Made by a program: the position numbers and the translations under genes. The notes below the pieces were generated by a model, which was not told where the DNA came from, did not search any database, and saw only the letters and a list, made by a program, of their open reading frames with translations. From contig JAEWMV010000085.1 in assembly GCA_023393045.1 (NCBI GenBank), forward strand, positions 1-20,705: a stretch of DNA of 20,705 nucleotides, written 5' to 3'. This document shows positions 7,087 through 14,924 of this stretch, one piece after another. Source of the DNA: Bacillota bacterium. Its GTDB lineage: Bacteria > Bacillota > Clostridia > Christensenellales > CAG-138. Within the stretch, counting starts at the first letter, position 1. Each line of letters starts with the position of its first letter.

Positions 7087-10000
7087 ACAGAAGCGCGCCA
7101 TAGAAGCAAGCGGCGACCTGCTTGTGAGCGCGGGCGCGGGCTCCGGCAAAACGGCGGTGCTCACCGAGCGCATCGTGCGCCTCGTCAGGGAAGGACTGGA
7201 CGTGCGGGAGCTTTTATGCGTCACCTTCACCAACGCCGCCGCGGGCGAGATGAAAAAGCGCATTGAGCGCGCGCTCTACCTCGCCTCCGCAAACGCTGCG
7301 GACGAGGCTGAAGCCGCGCGGCTCAACGAGGCCGCACGATTGAGCGCCTCCGCATCGATCAGTACGCTCCATTCCTTCTGCACGCAGCTTCTGCGCCGCC
7401 ACTTCAACGAGGCGGGGCTTGACCCGGACTTCCGCGTGGCGGATGAGAGCGAGGCGGCATTATTGCGCGAGGGCGTGTGGGACGAGCTTTGCGAAGCGCG
7501 CCTCGGCGCTTCCGACGCAAGCTTCGCCTCCCTGCTCGAGGCGCTGGGCGGGGATGAGGCGGCCTATAGCGTCGTATACGAGCTCTATGATTTTTGCCGC
7601 GCGCTGCCCGACGCGGACGGCTTCCTCGACAGGATTACGCAAGCCTATGAGACAGACGCGGACGCACTGGAAGCGTCTGACGCTTCGCAATCCCTCGTCG
7701 CGCGCACGCGAAGGCGCATCGGGGGTGCTGCGGCAACGCTCGCAAGCGCGCGGGACGCGCTCGCCAAGGAACTTCCCAATCTCGCCGCGTTCCTTGACGA
7801 GGAGATCATGCACGCGCGCATGATCGCCATGCAAAAAACGCCCGCCGATCTTCGCGCCGCGCTCGCGACCGACGCGCACCCGGGCAAAAAAATAAGATGG
7901 CGCGGCTGCGAGGGTGCCATGAGAGAACACGCCGAAGCCGCGCGAAAGGCGCTCAAAACCGCGCGCGAGCGCGAGCGTGAAACGTGGCGAAAAAGTATGG
8001 AGGAGGAAGCGGCGCTCCTTCGCCGCCAAGCGCCCCTCATGCGCGAGCTTTGCGAGAGCGTGCGGGATTTTGCCCGCAGGTTTGCGCAGGCAAAGCGGGC
8101 AAAATCCGCCATCGATTATGCGGACATGGAGCAGCTCGCCCTCGCCCTGCTTAAAAACGGGCAGATCGCGCAGGAATACCGCGCGCGTTTTCGTTATGTG
8201 TTCATGGACGAGTATCAGGACTGCAATTCCGTGCAGGAGGAGATCATCCGCGCCGTCGCCAACCCGGGCGCGCTCTTCCTCGTGGGGGACGTCAAGCAGT
8301 CCATCTACCGCTTCCGTCAGGCGGAGCCGCGGCTTTTCATGCGTCGCGCCATTGCCTACCTTGACCCCGAAAAGGGCTGCCGCATCGACCTCAACGCCAA
8401 TTTCAGGAGCTCGGAGGGCGTAATTGACGCCATCAACGCCGTGTTTTCGCGCCTGATGAGCGAGGAGGCGGCGGAAATCGAGTACGACGATCGCGCAAGG
8501 CTCGCGCACGGGCGCGCGGAACCGCAGGAGCAGCAGGGCGGCGCGCCCGCCGCACAGTTTATACTCGCGGACATGCTTACGGACTTTTCCGTGGAGGACG
8601 AGGCGCTTCCTGTGGAGGAGAGTGCGCAGGACGAGGTTGAGGCGGACGGGGATGGCGGGGAAACTTCCGACGACGCCCCCCAGCCGCGCGGCATTGCGCA
8701 GGCGGAAGCTTCCCTCGCCGCAAAACGCATACGCGCTATGATGGAAACTGAGACCCTTGTCGATTCCAAGACGGGCGAAATCCGCAAACCCCGCTATTCG
8801 GACTTTGTGATACTGCTGCGCTCCTACAAGGGCGCGGCGGAGGACTGGCTTTCCACATTAAGCCTTGAGGGCATCCCCGCTTACGGGGAGATCGCGGGCG
8901 GCTTTTTTGACGCCATAGAGGTGCGCGTTTTTATGGAGCTTTTGCGCGTCATCGACAACAGGCAGCAGGACATCCCGATGGCCGCGGTGCTGCGCTCCCC
9001 CGTCGGCGGCTTGAGCACGGAGGAATTGATCGAGCTTCGCACGGCTTTCGGCCGTGACGAGACGGGCAACGACAGGAGCTGCTTTGACGCGCTCTCCCTT
9101 GCCGCAGAGGAAGACAGCGCGCTGGGCGAAAAGGCGCGCGGCTTTCTCGAAAAGCTCACCCGCTATCAGGAAATGGCGGGGTTGATGAGCGTGCACGCCC
9201 TCATCGGGGCGCTGTTGGACGACACGGATTATTCCCTCTTTTGCCGGGCGCTGCCCGGCGGCAGGCGGCGGGAGGCAAACCTCGACGCGCTGCTCGAAAA
9301 GGCGCGCCTGTTTGAGGCGACAGGGTCTTCAGGCCTCTCCGCTTTTTTGAGCTATGCGGAGCGGCTTCGGAGCATGGGCGCGTCCGGTGTCTCCCAATCC
9401 GCGGGGGCGGACGTGGTGCGTCTGATGAGCATACACGCGAGCAAGGGGCTGGAGTTCCCGTATGTGCTCATCGGCGGCCTCGCCCACAGGTTCAACACCG
9501 AGGATACGAGGAAACGGCTCGTCATGGACCCGGAACTTGGCGCGGCGGCGCGCTTTAATATGGCGGGCATACGCACGCAGTCCTTCTACGCGCGGGCCAT
9601 CACCGCGAAAAACAGCGCCAAGAGCGTGGCGGAGGAGATGCGCGTGCTCTATGTGGCCATGACGCGCGCAAGGGAAAAGCTGGTGCTGCTCGCCGCGACT
9701 TCGCGCGGGGACAAGCTCGTTTCCCGCGCCGCGCTGCCGCAGGAGCCCGCCTCCATCGCGCTCGATACGAGCTTTGCGGGCTGGCTTTTGGGCTGTTTGC
9801 TGCACGCAAGCGAGGGCAACGCTCTGCGCGAACGCTACGGTCTTCCCCCGCTCATCGGTGCAAACCCCATCGGCATAACGCTCACAAGCGAGCTTTGCGC
9901 GTCGAGTGCGCTGGTGAGCGCGCGCATGGGCGAGGCCGCGTTTGCGCAGTTTAAGCGCGAGGCTCAGGAGTATCCCGCGGACGAAAGCTTGTTTGAAAAT

Positions 10001-10633
10001 GCTTATGCGTACTGCCTTGACGCGGAGCTCCCGAGCAAGGTCAGCGTGACCGGGCTTGCGGGGCATGAGATACGCCTGACGGAAGCGCCGGACTTTTTGC
10101 TCACCGCGCGCATGACGCCCGCGGACCGCGGCACGGCCTACCACGCGCTCATGCAGCGCATCACGCTTGCCTTGCACGACGAAAAGAGCGTGACGGACGA
10201 AATCGCGCGCCTCGCGGAAACAGGCCTGCTCACGCCTGCCCAGGCGGAGGCGATACGCGCGCGCGAGGTGGCAGCCTTTTTCGCGAGCGACGTGGGCAAA
10301 AGGCTCGTTGCCGCCGCCAAGGTGCGGCGCGAATTGGAGTTCAACATACAGATGCAGGCCGACGCGCTGGGGCTTGGGGCTTCCCCCGCGCCGGTGCTTT
10401 TACAGGGCGTGATCGACTGCTGTTTTATTGAGGACGGCGCGTGGACGCTCGTCGACTACAAAACGGATAATGTTCCCCTAGGCGTGTCCTCTGCCGAGGC
10501 GGCAAAAAAGCACGCGCACCAGATCAACCTTTACGCAAGGGCGCTCGCGCGCCTCACGAATATTCCGGTCCGCCGCCGCTGCATTTACCTGTTCGCCCGC
10601 GGCGAGGCCGTTGAAATGAAGGAAAACGATTGA
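7067..10633 (+). CDS. addA: AddAB helicase-nuclease, AddA subunit
   Basis: A 1188-residue UvrD/RecB-type superfamily 1 helicase fused to a RecB-type nuclease. It is the motor and one of the two nucleases of AddAB; the AddA nuclease cuts the 3' strand. The N-terminus MANWTSEQKRAIEA is the Q motif; Walker A is at residues 22-29 (AGAGSGKT); motif II is D381-EYQD; motif IV-like VGDVKQSIYRFRQAEP follows; motif VI is VLYVAMTRAREKL. The C-terminal nuclease core is V1129-DYKTDNV with D1130 and K1132. GGGAGG lies 9 bases before the ATG, inside addB. Residues about 503-540 form an unusually acidic, Ser/Asp/Glu-rich insert between helicase segments, probably a disordered linker. The stop overlaps the prmC start by 4 bases. 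Confidence 0.96.
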   Translation: MANWTSEQKRAIEASGDLLVSAGAGSGKTAVLTERIVRLVREGLDVRELLCVTFTNAAAGEMKKRIERALYLASANAADEAEAARLNEAARLSASASISTLHSFCTQLLRRHFNEAGLDPDFRVADESEAALLREGVWDELCEARLGASDASFASLLEALGGDEAAYSVVYELYDFCRALPDADGFLDRITQAYETDADALEASDASQSLVARTRRRIGGAAATLASARDALAKELPNLAAFLDEEIMHARMIAMQKTPADLRAALATDAHPGKKIRWRGCEGAMREHAEAARKALKTARERERETWRKSMEEEAALLRRQAPLMRELCESVRDFARRFAQAKRAKSAIDYADMEQLALALLKNGQIAQEYRARFRYVFMDEYQDCNSVQEEIIRAVANPGALFLVGDVKQSIYRFRQAEPRLFMRRAIAYLDPEKGCRIDLNANFRSSEGVIDAINAVFSRLMSEEAAEIEYDDRARLAHGRAEPQEQQGGAPAAQFILADMLTDFSVEDEALPVEESAQDEVEADGDGGETSDDAPQPRGIAQAEASLAAKRIRAMMETETLVDSKTGEIRKPRYSDFVILLRSYKGAAEDWLSTLSLEGIPAYGEIAGGFFDAIEVRVFMELLRVIDNRQQDIPMAAVLRSPVGGLSTEELIELRTAFGRDETGNDRSCFDALSLAAEEDSALGEKARGFLEKLTRYQEMAGLMSVHALIGALLDDTDYSLFCRALPGGRRREANLDALLEKARLFEATGSSGLSAFLSYAERLRSMGASGVSQSAGADVVRLMSIHASKGLEFPYVLIGGLAHRFNTEDTRKRLVMDPELGAAARFNMAGIRTQSFYARAITAKNSAKSVAEEMRVLYVAMTRAREKLVLLAATSRGDKLVSRAALPQEPASIALDTSFAGWLLGCLLHASEGNALRERYGLPPLIGANPIGITLTSELCASSALVSARMGEAAFAQFKREAQEYPADESLFENAYAYCLDAELPSKVSVTGLAGHEIRLTEAPDFLLTARMTPADRGTAYHALMQRITLALHDEKSVTDEIARLAETGLLTPAQAEAIRAREVAAFFASDVGKRLVAAAKVRRELEFNIQMQADALGLGASPAPVLLQGVIDCCFIEDGAWTLVDYKTDNVPLGVSSAEAAKKHAHQINLYARALARLTNIPVRRRCIYLFARGEAVEMKEND

Positions 10634-11466
10634 TTGTGAATCAGCTTACTATCCGGCAAGCCATCCGCAACACCGCGCAAACGCTTGAAAAAGCGGGCCT
10701 TGCGGACGAGCATGACGCGCGCTTTGAAGCGCGGCTTATGGCGGCGCGCGCGGCGGGAATTTCCCACAAAATGTCCACGCCAAACGGCGACCGGCTCCTT
10801 TGCGAGGAAGAGGCCGCCATGCTCGGCGCGCTTTTGGCAAAGCGGCTCGCGGGCCATCCCCTGCAATATCTGCTGGGCGAATGGGAGTTCATGGGCTTGC
10901 CCTTCAAAACGGACAAGCGCGCGCTCATCCCCCGGCAGGATACGGAAACGCTCGTGGAAGCCGCACTCGCCCTCATACGCGCGCGTGGGTACCGCGCCTG
11001 CCTCGACCTGTGCTGCGGCACGGGCTGCATCGGCATCGCGCTCGCAGCGCTCGGGCATGTGGAGGTCACGCTCGCCGACCTCGACGAAAACGCGCTCTCC
11101 CTCGCGCGGGAAAACGCCGCGCTCAACCGGATCGACGCCGTTTTCCTCCAAACGGATATGTTTGCTTGTGCGACGGAGCGCTACGACCTCGTCGCCTGCA
11201 ACCCGCCCTATCTTTCCGCAAAGGATATGGACAATCTCCAGAAGGAAGTGACGTTTGAGCCCGCCCAGGCGCTTTTCGGCGGCGCGGACGGTCTGGATTT
11301 CTATCGCATCCTCGCGCGCGACGCGTTTGCCCACATCAATCCCGGCGGCGCACTCGTCATGGAGGTGGGGATTCGTCAGGTGAAGGATGTCGCCTCCCTG
11401 TTTGCAAAAGCCCAAATCACGCGCGACCTCAACGGCGTGGAAAGGGTGGTAACAGCTTTTCAATGA
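10630..11466 (+). CDS. prmC: Peptide chain release factor N5-glutamine methyltransferase
   Basis: A 278-residue PrmC (HemK). It methylates the glutamine of the GGQ motif in release factors RF1 and RF2 using S-adenosylmethionine. The N-terminal helical domain (about 1-85) includes the family stretch GHPLQYLLGEWEFMGL; the SAM-binding loop is at 125-132 (LDLCCGTG region); the substrate-binding motif is N191-PPYLS, and EVTFEPAQALFGGADGL is the PrmC-specific continuation. I use the TTG at 10630 because AAGGA is about 7 bases upstream and it overlaps the addA stop as TTGA; the GTG at 10636 is the main alternative. Its expected substrate, PrfA, is encoded nearby, but a capA-like gene lies between them. 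Confidence 0.93.
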   Translation: MIVNQLTIRQAIRNTAQTLEKAGLADEHDARFEARLMAARAAGISHKMSTPNGDRLLCEEEAAMLGALLAKRLAGHPLQYLLGEWEFMGLPFKTDKRALIPRQDTETLVEAALALIRARGYRACLDLCCGTGCIGIALAALGHVEVTLADLDENALSLARENAALNRIDAVFLQTDMFACATERYDLVACNPPYLSAKDMDNLQKEVTFEPAQALFGGADGLDFYRILARDAFAHINPGGALVMEVGIRQVKDVASLFAKAQITRDLNGVERVVTAFQ

Positions 11467-12770
11467 AGCGCATTTTTGCCCTCGCTCTCGCCCTTTCGCT
11501 GCTCATGGCCGCGTGCGCGATTGCGCCGTCCCCTACGCCGCAGATGATTACGCCCGTGCCGGAAGAGACCTCTGCGCCGCACATCGCTTCCGCACCGCGA
11601 TCAACCGTTACGCCCACCCCCGCCATTGAGGCGGCGCTCATCACGCCCTCGCCCTCTCCCGCGCCCGCTTCGGCGACGCTGGGCTTCGTTGGGGACATCA
11701 TGATGATGAACATACAGATTAAGAGTGCGCGGACGGACGCAGGCTATGACTTTTCGCAGAGCTTCACGCCCATGCAGGGGGTGTTTTCCTCCGTGGATTT
11801 CCTTTGCGGCAATTTCGAATGCACGCTTTCCGGAGAGGCGGCGGGCTACACCTATCCCAAAGAAACGCCCGCGCCCGCGACGGAAGCAAACCCCACGCCG
11901 ATAAAGCCCTTCCAGCGCTTCAACGCGCCGGACGCGCTCGCAACCGACCTTGTCGAGGCGGGCTTCGACCTCATGACCACCGCCAACAACCACGCTATGG
12001 ACAAGGGGATAGACGGGCTTTTCCGCACGGCCAAAACGCTTCGCGAAGCGGGGCTGATGCAGCTGGGCACCTATCTTGACGAGGCAGACGCAATGACCCC
12101 GCGCGTCGCCGAAATCAACGGCTTTCAGGTGGGCTTCGTCGCGGCGGCGGGCTTCCTCAACAGCACCGCGCCCTCCGTGCCCGGCGCATACCGCGCCTAC
12201 GCCGTGGCGATGCTCTCGGACATGGAGCTTATAAAGGCGCAGATAGAAGCCTGCCGGGAGGCCGGCGCGGAGTTCATCGTCGCCCTCGTCCACTGGGGGA
12301 TGGAGCATCACCAGGAGGAAAGCGCCGCCCAGCGCAAGTACGCGGACGCGCTAATCCGCGCGGGGGCGGACGCCATAATCGGCGGCCATCCGCACGTAGC
12401 GCAGCCCATGGAATGGCGCGAGGTCGAGCGCGACGGGGAAATCCTGCGCGCGCCCGTCGTTTATTCCCTGGGAAATTTCATCTCCAACATGGCGCAGCCC
12501 AACGCAAACTACGGCGTGTTCGCGCGGCTCACGCTTGCGCGGGACGACGCGGGCCGTGTATATTGCGCGGAGCTTGCGTATCTGCCGCTGTTGTGCTATC
12601 GTGACACAGTGCATATGGTGAAGCCCTGCTTTGTTGACGAGGCGGGCGATTCCATAAAAGCCTATGCACACGTAACAAGGGTTTGCGCGGGGGAAAACAC
12701 CGCGCTGCTTACGCGGGAGGACGTATTTTCCTATGCTCGAGAAGCTACAGGCAATCAAAGCGCGCAGTGA
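11463..12770 (+). CDS. CapA-family metallophosphatase-like lipoprotein
   Basis: A 435-residue protein of the CapA / PGA_cap family, which has a calcineurin-like phosphoesterase fold. A lipoprotein signal peptide ends in LLMAAC with C18 as the lipidated cysteine, followed by a Pro/Thr/Ala-rich linker to about residue 70, so the domain sits outside the membrane. Visible metal-site motifs are VGDIMM (D78), NFECTLSGE, TANNHAMDKG (N176, H177), GGHPHVAQP (H309, H311) and YSLGNF (334-339). CapA homologues act in poly-gamma-glutamate attachment or synthesis, but many lone members, like this one without capB or capC nearby, have unknown roles. Its ATG overlaps the prmC stop (ATGA) and its end overlaps prfA by 38 bases, so it is translated within the same run. 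Function here is not established. Confidence 0.9.
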   Translation: MKRIFALALALSLLMAACAIAPSPTPQMITPVPEETSAPHIASAPRSTVTPTPAIEAALITPSPSPAPASATLGFVGDIMMMNIQIKSARTDAGYDFSQSFTPMQGVFSSVDFLCGNFECTLSGEAAGYTYPKETPAPATEANPTPIKPFQRFNAPDALATDLVEAGFDLMTTANNHAMDKGIDGLFRTAKTLREAGLMQLGTYLDEADAMTPRVAEINGFQVGFVAAAGFLNSTAPSVPGAYRAYAVAMLSDMELIKAQIEACREAGAEFIVALVHWGMEHHQEESAAQRKYADALIRAGADAIIGGHPHVAQPMEWREVERDGEILRAPVVYSLGNFISNMAQPNANYGVFARLTLARDDAGRVYCAELAYLPLLCYRDTVHMVKPCFVDEAGDSIKAYAHVTRVCAGENTALLTREDVFSYAREATGNQSAQ

Positions 12771-13803
12771 GGAGCTGGCCCGGCTCATGTCGCAGGGCGA
12801 GGTCATCGCGGACCAGCAGAGGTTCCGCGAGCTCGCGCGCGAGCATGCGCAGCTTGCCGATATTGTAGAGGCGTTTGACGAATACAGGGCGGCGGTCACC
12901 GCCGCGAAGGAATGCCGCGCCATGCTCGAGGAGCAGACGGACGCAGGGATGCGGGAATTGATTCACGAGGAGCTTGCCGCCCTTTCCCATAAGGAAAAGG
13001 AGCTTGAGGAAGCGCTCAAGCGGATGCTCCTGCCCCGCGACCCCAACGACGAGCGGGACGTGATGATTGAGATACGCGCGGGCACGGGCGGCGAGGAGGC
13101 GGCGCTTTTCGGCGCGGACCTACTGCGCATGTACCAGCGCTACGCGGAGCGCCACGGCTATAAAAGCGAGCTGATGTATGAGAACTACACCGAGATGGGC
13201 GGCGTGAAGGAAATTGTATTGAGCCTTCAGGGGCGCGGCGCATACTCCCGCATGAAATACGAGAGCGGCGTGCACCGCGTGCAGCGCGTGCCGGAAACGG
13301 AATCCCAGGGACGCATCCACACGAGCGCCGCCACCGTGGCGGTGCTGCCCGAGGCGGAGGACATCGAGGTGGACATCAACCCCGACGACCTGATGATCGA
13401 CACGTACCGAAGCGGCGGCGCGGGCGGCCAGCACGTCAACAAGACGGAGAGCGCCATACGCATCACGCATGTGCCCACGGGCCTCATCGTCCAGTGTCAG
13501 GACGAGCGCAGCCAGCACAAGAACAAGGAAAAGGCCATGCGCGTATTAAAGAGCCGCCTCTTGGAGCTCTACCAATCCCGCGCCGCGGAAGCGGAGGCGG
13601 GCGCGCGCCGCGCGCAGGTGGGCAGCGGGGACAGGAGCGAACGCATCCGCACCTACAACTTCCCCCAGGGCCGCGTGAGCGATCACCGCATCGGGCTTAC
13701 TTTATACAAACTCGACGCGTTTATCGACGGGGATATGGATGAGATTATTGATGCCTTGATTCTTAAGGAGCAGAGCGAGCGGTTGGCGAACGCGAGTAAT
13801 TGA
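12733..13803 (+). CDS. prfA: Peptide chain release factor 1
   Basis: A 356-residue RF1, which releases peptides at UAA and UAG codons. The N-terminus MLEKLQAIKARSEELARL matches the family start, so I keep this ATG although it lies 38 bases inside capA; GGGAGG is 12 bases upstream. The codon-recognition PxT tripeptide is P187-E-T189 in RVPETESQGRIHTSA, which together with GRIHTSAATVAV marks RF1 rather than RF2. The catalytic GGQ is at 231-233, the target of PrmC. The last codons (LANASN and stop) run into a 7-bp tandem repeat, which supplies the TGA stop. No clear T-tract terminator follows. Confidence 0.96.
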   Translation: MLEKLQAIKARSEELARLMSQGEVIADQQRFRELAREHAQLADIVEAFDEYRAAVTAAKECRAMLEEQTDAGMRELIHEELAALSHKEKELEEALKRMLLPRDPNDERDVMIEIRAGTGGEEAALFGADLLRMYQRYAERHGYKSELMYENYTEMGGVKEIVLSLQGRGAYSRMKYESGVHRVQRVPETESQGRIHTSAATVAVLPEAEDIEVDINPDDLMIDTYRSGGAGGQHVNKTESAIRITHVPTGLIVQCQDERSQHKNKEKAMRVLKSRLLELYQSRAAEAEAGARRAQVGSGDRSERIRTYNFPQGRVSDHRIGLTLYKLDAFIDGDMDEIIDALILKEQSERLANASN

Positions 13804-13821
13804 CAATTGATAATTGACAAT
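13798..13821. repeat. AATTGAC/T 7-bp tandem repeat overlapping the prfA stop
   Basis: Three and a half copies of a 7-mer stand head to tail: AATTGAC (13798-13804), AATTGAT (13805-13811), AATTGAC (13812-13818) and AAT. The prfA stop codon TGA (13801-13803) lies inside the first copy. It is strikingly AT-rich against the surrounding GC-rich coding sequence. Confidence 0.8.
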
Positions 13822-13828
13822 CGGGAAA

Positions 13829-13926
13829 CGCCGCTGCGGCGGGATTTTGCAGGGGCGGATGGTATCCGCCCGAGGAACGGCGATATTCGTTTGCTTTAAG
13901 GATCGCGAGAAACGGTTTGCTTTAAG
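13829..13926. repeat. Palindrome and direct-repeat mosaic left of the transposase element
   Basis: This non-coding stretch holds CGCCGC-T-GCGGCG (13829-13841), a perfect hairpin GGGCGGAT-GGT-ATCCGCCC (13853-13871), and a 12-base direct repeat GTTTGCTTTAAG at 13889-13900 and 13915-13926. The second hairpin resembles short dispersed palindromes I associate with Clostridia genomes. It is not followed by a T-tract, so terminator function for prfA is uncertain. Confidence 0.6.
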
Positions 13927-13933
13927 AAGCGTC

Positions 13934-14011
13934 GGGGACAGTTCTGTTTGTTCGGAACAAACGCAAATGCTTTGTTAGGCACAATACTGCCGAACAAGCA
14001 GAACCGTCCCC
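13934..14011. repeat. Left-end REP-like hairpin
   Basis: Imperfect palindrome with arms at 13934-13955 (starting GGGGACAGTTCTG) and 13990-14011 (ending CAGAACCGTCCCC). The arms match at 20 of 22 positions; of the two differences one gives a G-T wobble on each strand. The 34-base loop is AT-richer. It ends 25 bases before the transposase start codon, so it also forms the leader of that gene. Confidence 0.85.
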
Positions 14012-14036
14012 GGTGATGATAAGGACGTATGGTAGT

Positions 14037-14789
14037 ATGCCAAGGGAAGAGCGGATAAAAAGCGAAAGCGGCGTTTATCATGTAATGCTGCGCGGCATCA
14101 ACCGGCAGCAGATATTCAACGACGAAGAAGACAACGCTGTTTTTCTCGCAACGCTCAAGCGGTACTGTAACGCCGGCGGTCATAAGGTCTATGCCTATTG
14201 CCTGATGGGCAACCATGTTCACATTGTGCTGCGCGAAGGGCATGAGCCCTTCAATATCCTGATGCGAAAAATCGGCGCGTCTTTTGTGCGTTGGTATAAC
14301 CTGAAGTATTCCCGAGCCGGAAGCCTTTATCAAGACAGATACAAAAGCGAACCGATTGAAGATACAACGCATTTGGTCAATGCGATCCGCTATCTCCATA
14401 TGAATCCCGTAAACGCGCGCTTATGCGCCGAACCTTCGGGTTATCTTTGGAGCAGCTTTCATGAGTATGCTATGGGAGAGCAAAACCTCGTCAGCATACA
14501 GGCCGTGCTTCGCTCGGTGAATCGCGAAACATTGCTTGCCCCGTTGGATGTCGCCGAGCAGACGCGGTTTATGGAGCCTCCCGAGCCCAAGGCGGGATTG
14601 ACCGACGTGCGCGCACGCGCGATAATCATGGAAGTGTCCGGCTGCGCGGATGCGTCCGCTTTCACCCGCCTTGACGGGAACGAGAAGGCGCGTTTTCTTC
14701 AGCAGCTCTGCGAGGCGGGACTGTCTGTCAGCCAGCTTTGCCGGTTGACCGGAACCTCCTATGCTCTGGCGCGCAAATATCAGCGCTGA
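14037..14789 (+). CDS. REP-associated tyrosine transposase (Y1/IS200-like, RAYT)
   Basis: A 250-residue Y1_Tnp-family (HUH) transposase that would cut and join single-stranded DNA at REP-like hairpins. The start ATG at 14037 gives the canonical N-terminus MPREERIKSESGVYHVMLRG and has AAGGA 11 bases upstream; in-frame starts at 14013 and 14016 touch the left hairpin. The HUH metal motif is H60-V-H62 in YCLMGNHVHIVL. The expected nucleophile is a tyrosine in FVRWYNLKY, most likely Y87. RAGSLYQDRYKS and YLHMNPVNARL are typical RAYT stretches. Residues about 212-250 form a helix-turn-helix tail (GLSVSQLCRLTGTSYALARKY), seen in Clostridia members. All catalytic parts look intact. Codon usage is visibly less GC-rich than that of the neighbouring genes, consistent with acquisition. 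It lies between prfA and tsaC. Confidence 0.92.
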   Translation: MPREERIKSESGVYHVMLRGINRQQIFNDEEDNAVFLATLKRYCNAGGHKVYAYCLMGNHVHIVLREGHEPFNILMRKIGASFVRWYNLKYSRAGSLYQDRYKSEPIEDTTHLVNAIRYLHMNPVNARLCAEPSGYLWSSFHEYAMGEQNLVSIQAVLRSVNRETLLAPLDVAEQTRFMEPPEPKAGLTDVRARAIIMEVSGCADASAFTRLDGNEKARFLQQLCEAGLSVSQLCRLTGTSYALARKYQR

Positions 14790-14804
14790 AAGCTTATTTT
14801 TTCT

Positions 14805-14882
14805 GGGGACGGTTCTGCTTGTTCGGCAGAAAAACGCCAAAAAGCGCGACTGCCCCCGTTCCGAACAAACAGAACTGTCCCC
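14805..14882. repeat. Right-end REP-like hairpin
   Basis: Imperfect palindrome with arms at 14805-14826 (starting GGGGACGGTTCTG) and 14861-14882 (ending CAGAACTGTCCCC). Its outer and inner 25-base segments are exact reverse complements of those of the left hairpin, and its length (78) and loop (34) are identical, but the loop has diverged to roughly half identity. A T-run (14797-14802) between the transposase stop and this block could help terminate transcription. Confidence 0.85.
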
Positions 14883-14924
14883 AACGCAGGAAACAATAGC
14901 AGCATGAGTTGACCCGGAGGCATG

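Larger units (their letters stand above)
13934..14882 (+). mobile_element. REP/RAYT-type element with nested inverted-repeat ends
   Basis: A 949-bp unit with a REP-associated Y1 transposase gene between two 78-bp hairpin blocks (13934-14011 and 14805-14882) that are inverted relative to each other. The outermost 25 bases (13934-13958 and 14858-14882) are perfect reverse complements, and so are the inner 25 bases (13987-14011 and 14805-14829). Each block is itself an imperfect palindrome with 22-base arms and a 34-base loop. Such a transposase flanked by inverted REP hairpins is the layout called a REPtron in proteobacteria. I see no target-site duplication, as expected for single-strand Y1 chemistry. 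Whether it still moves cannot be told from one copy. Confidence 0.8.

Noticed and set aside
6307..7263. Minus-strand open frame across the addB-addA junction
   Set aside because: It is antisense to the nuclease end of addB and the helicase start of addA and shows no family motifs.
9329..10177. Minus-strand open frame inside addA
   Set aside because: Arg/Ala/His-rich translation without motifs, opposite a well-supported gene.
13853..13871. Intrinsic terminator of prfA
   Set aside because: The stem is perfect but is followed by CGAGGAACGG with no T-tract, so I left it as a repeat.
13798..13926. CRISPR array or phage attachment site next to prfA
   Set aside because: The repeats are 7- and 12-mers without regular spacers, and there is no cas gene, integrase or tRNA gene.
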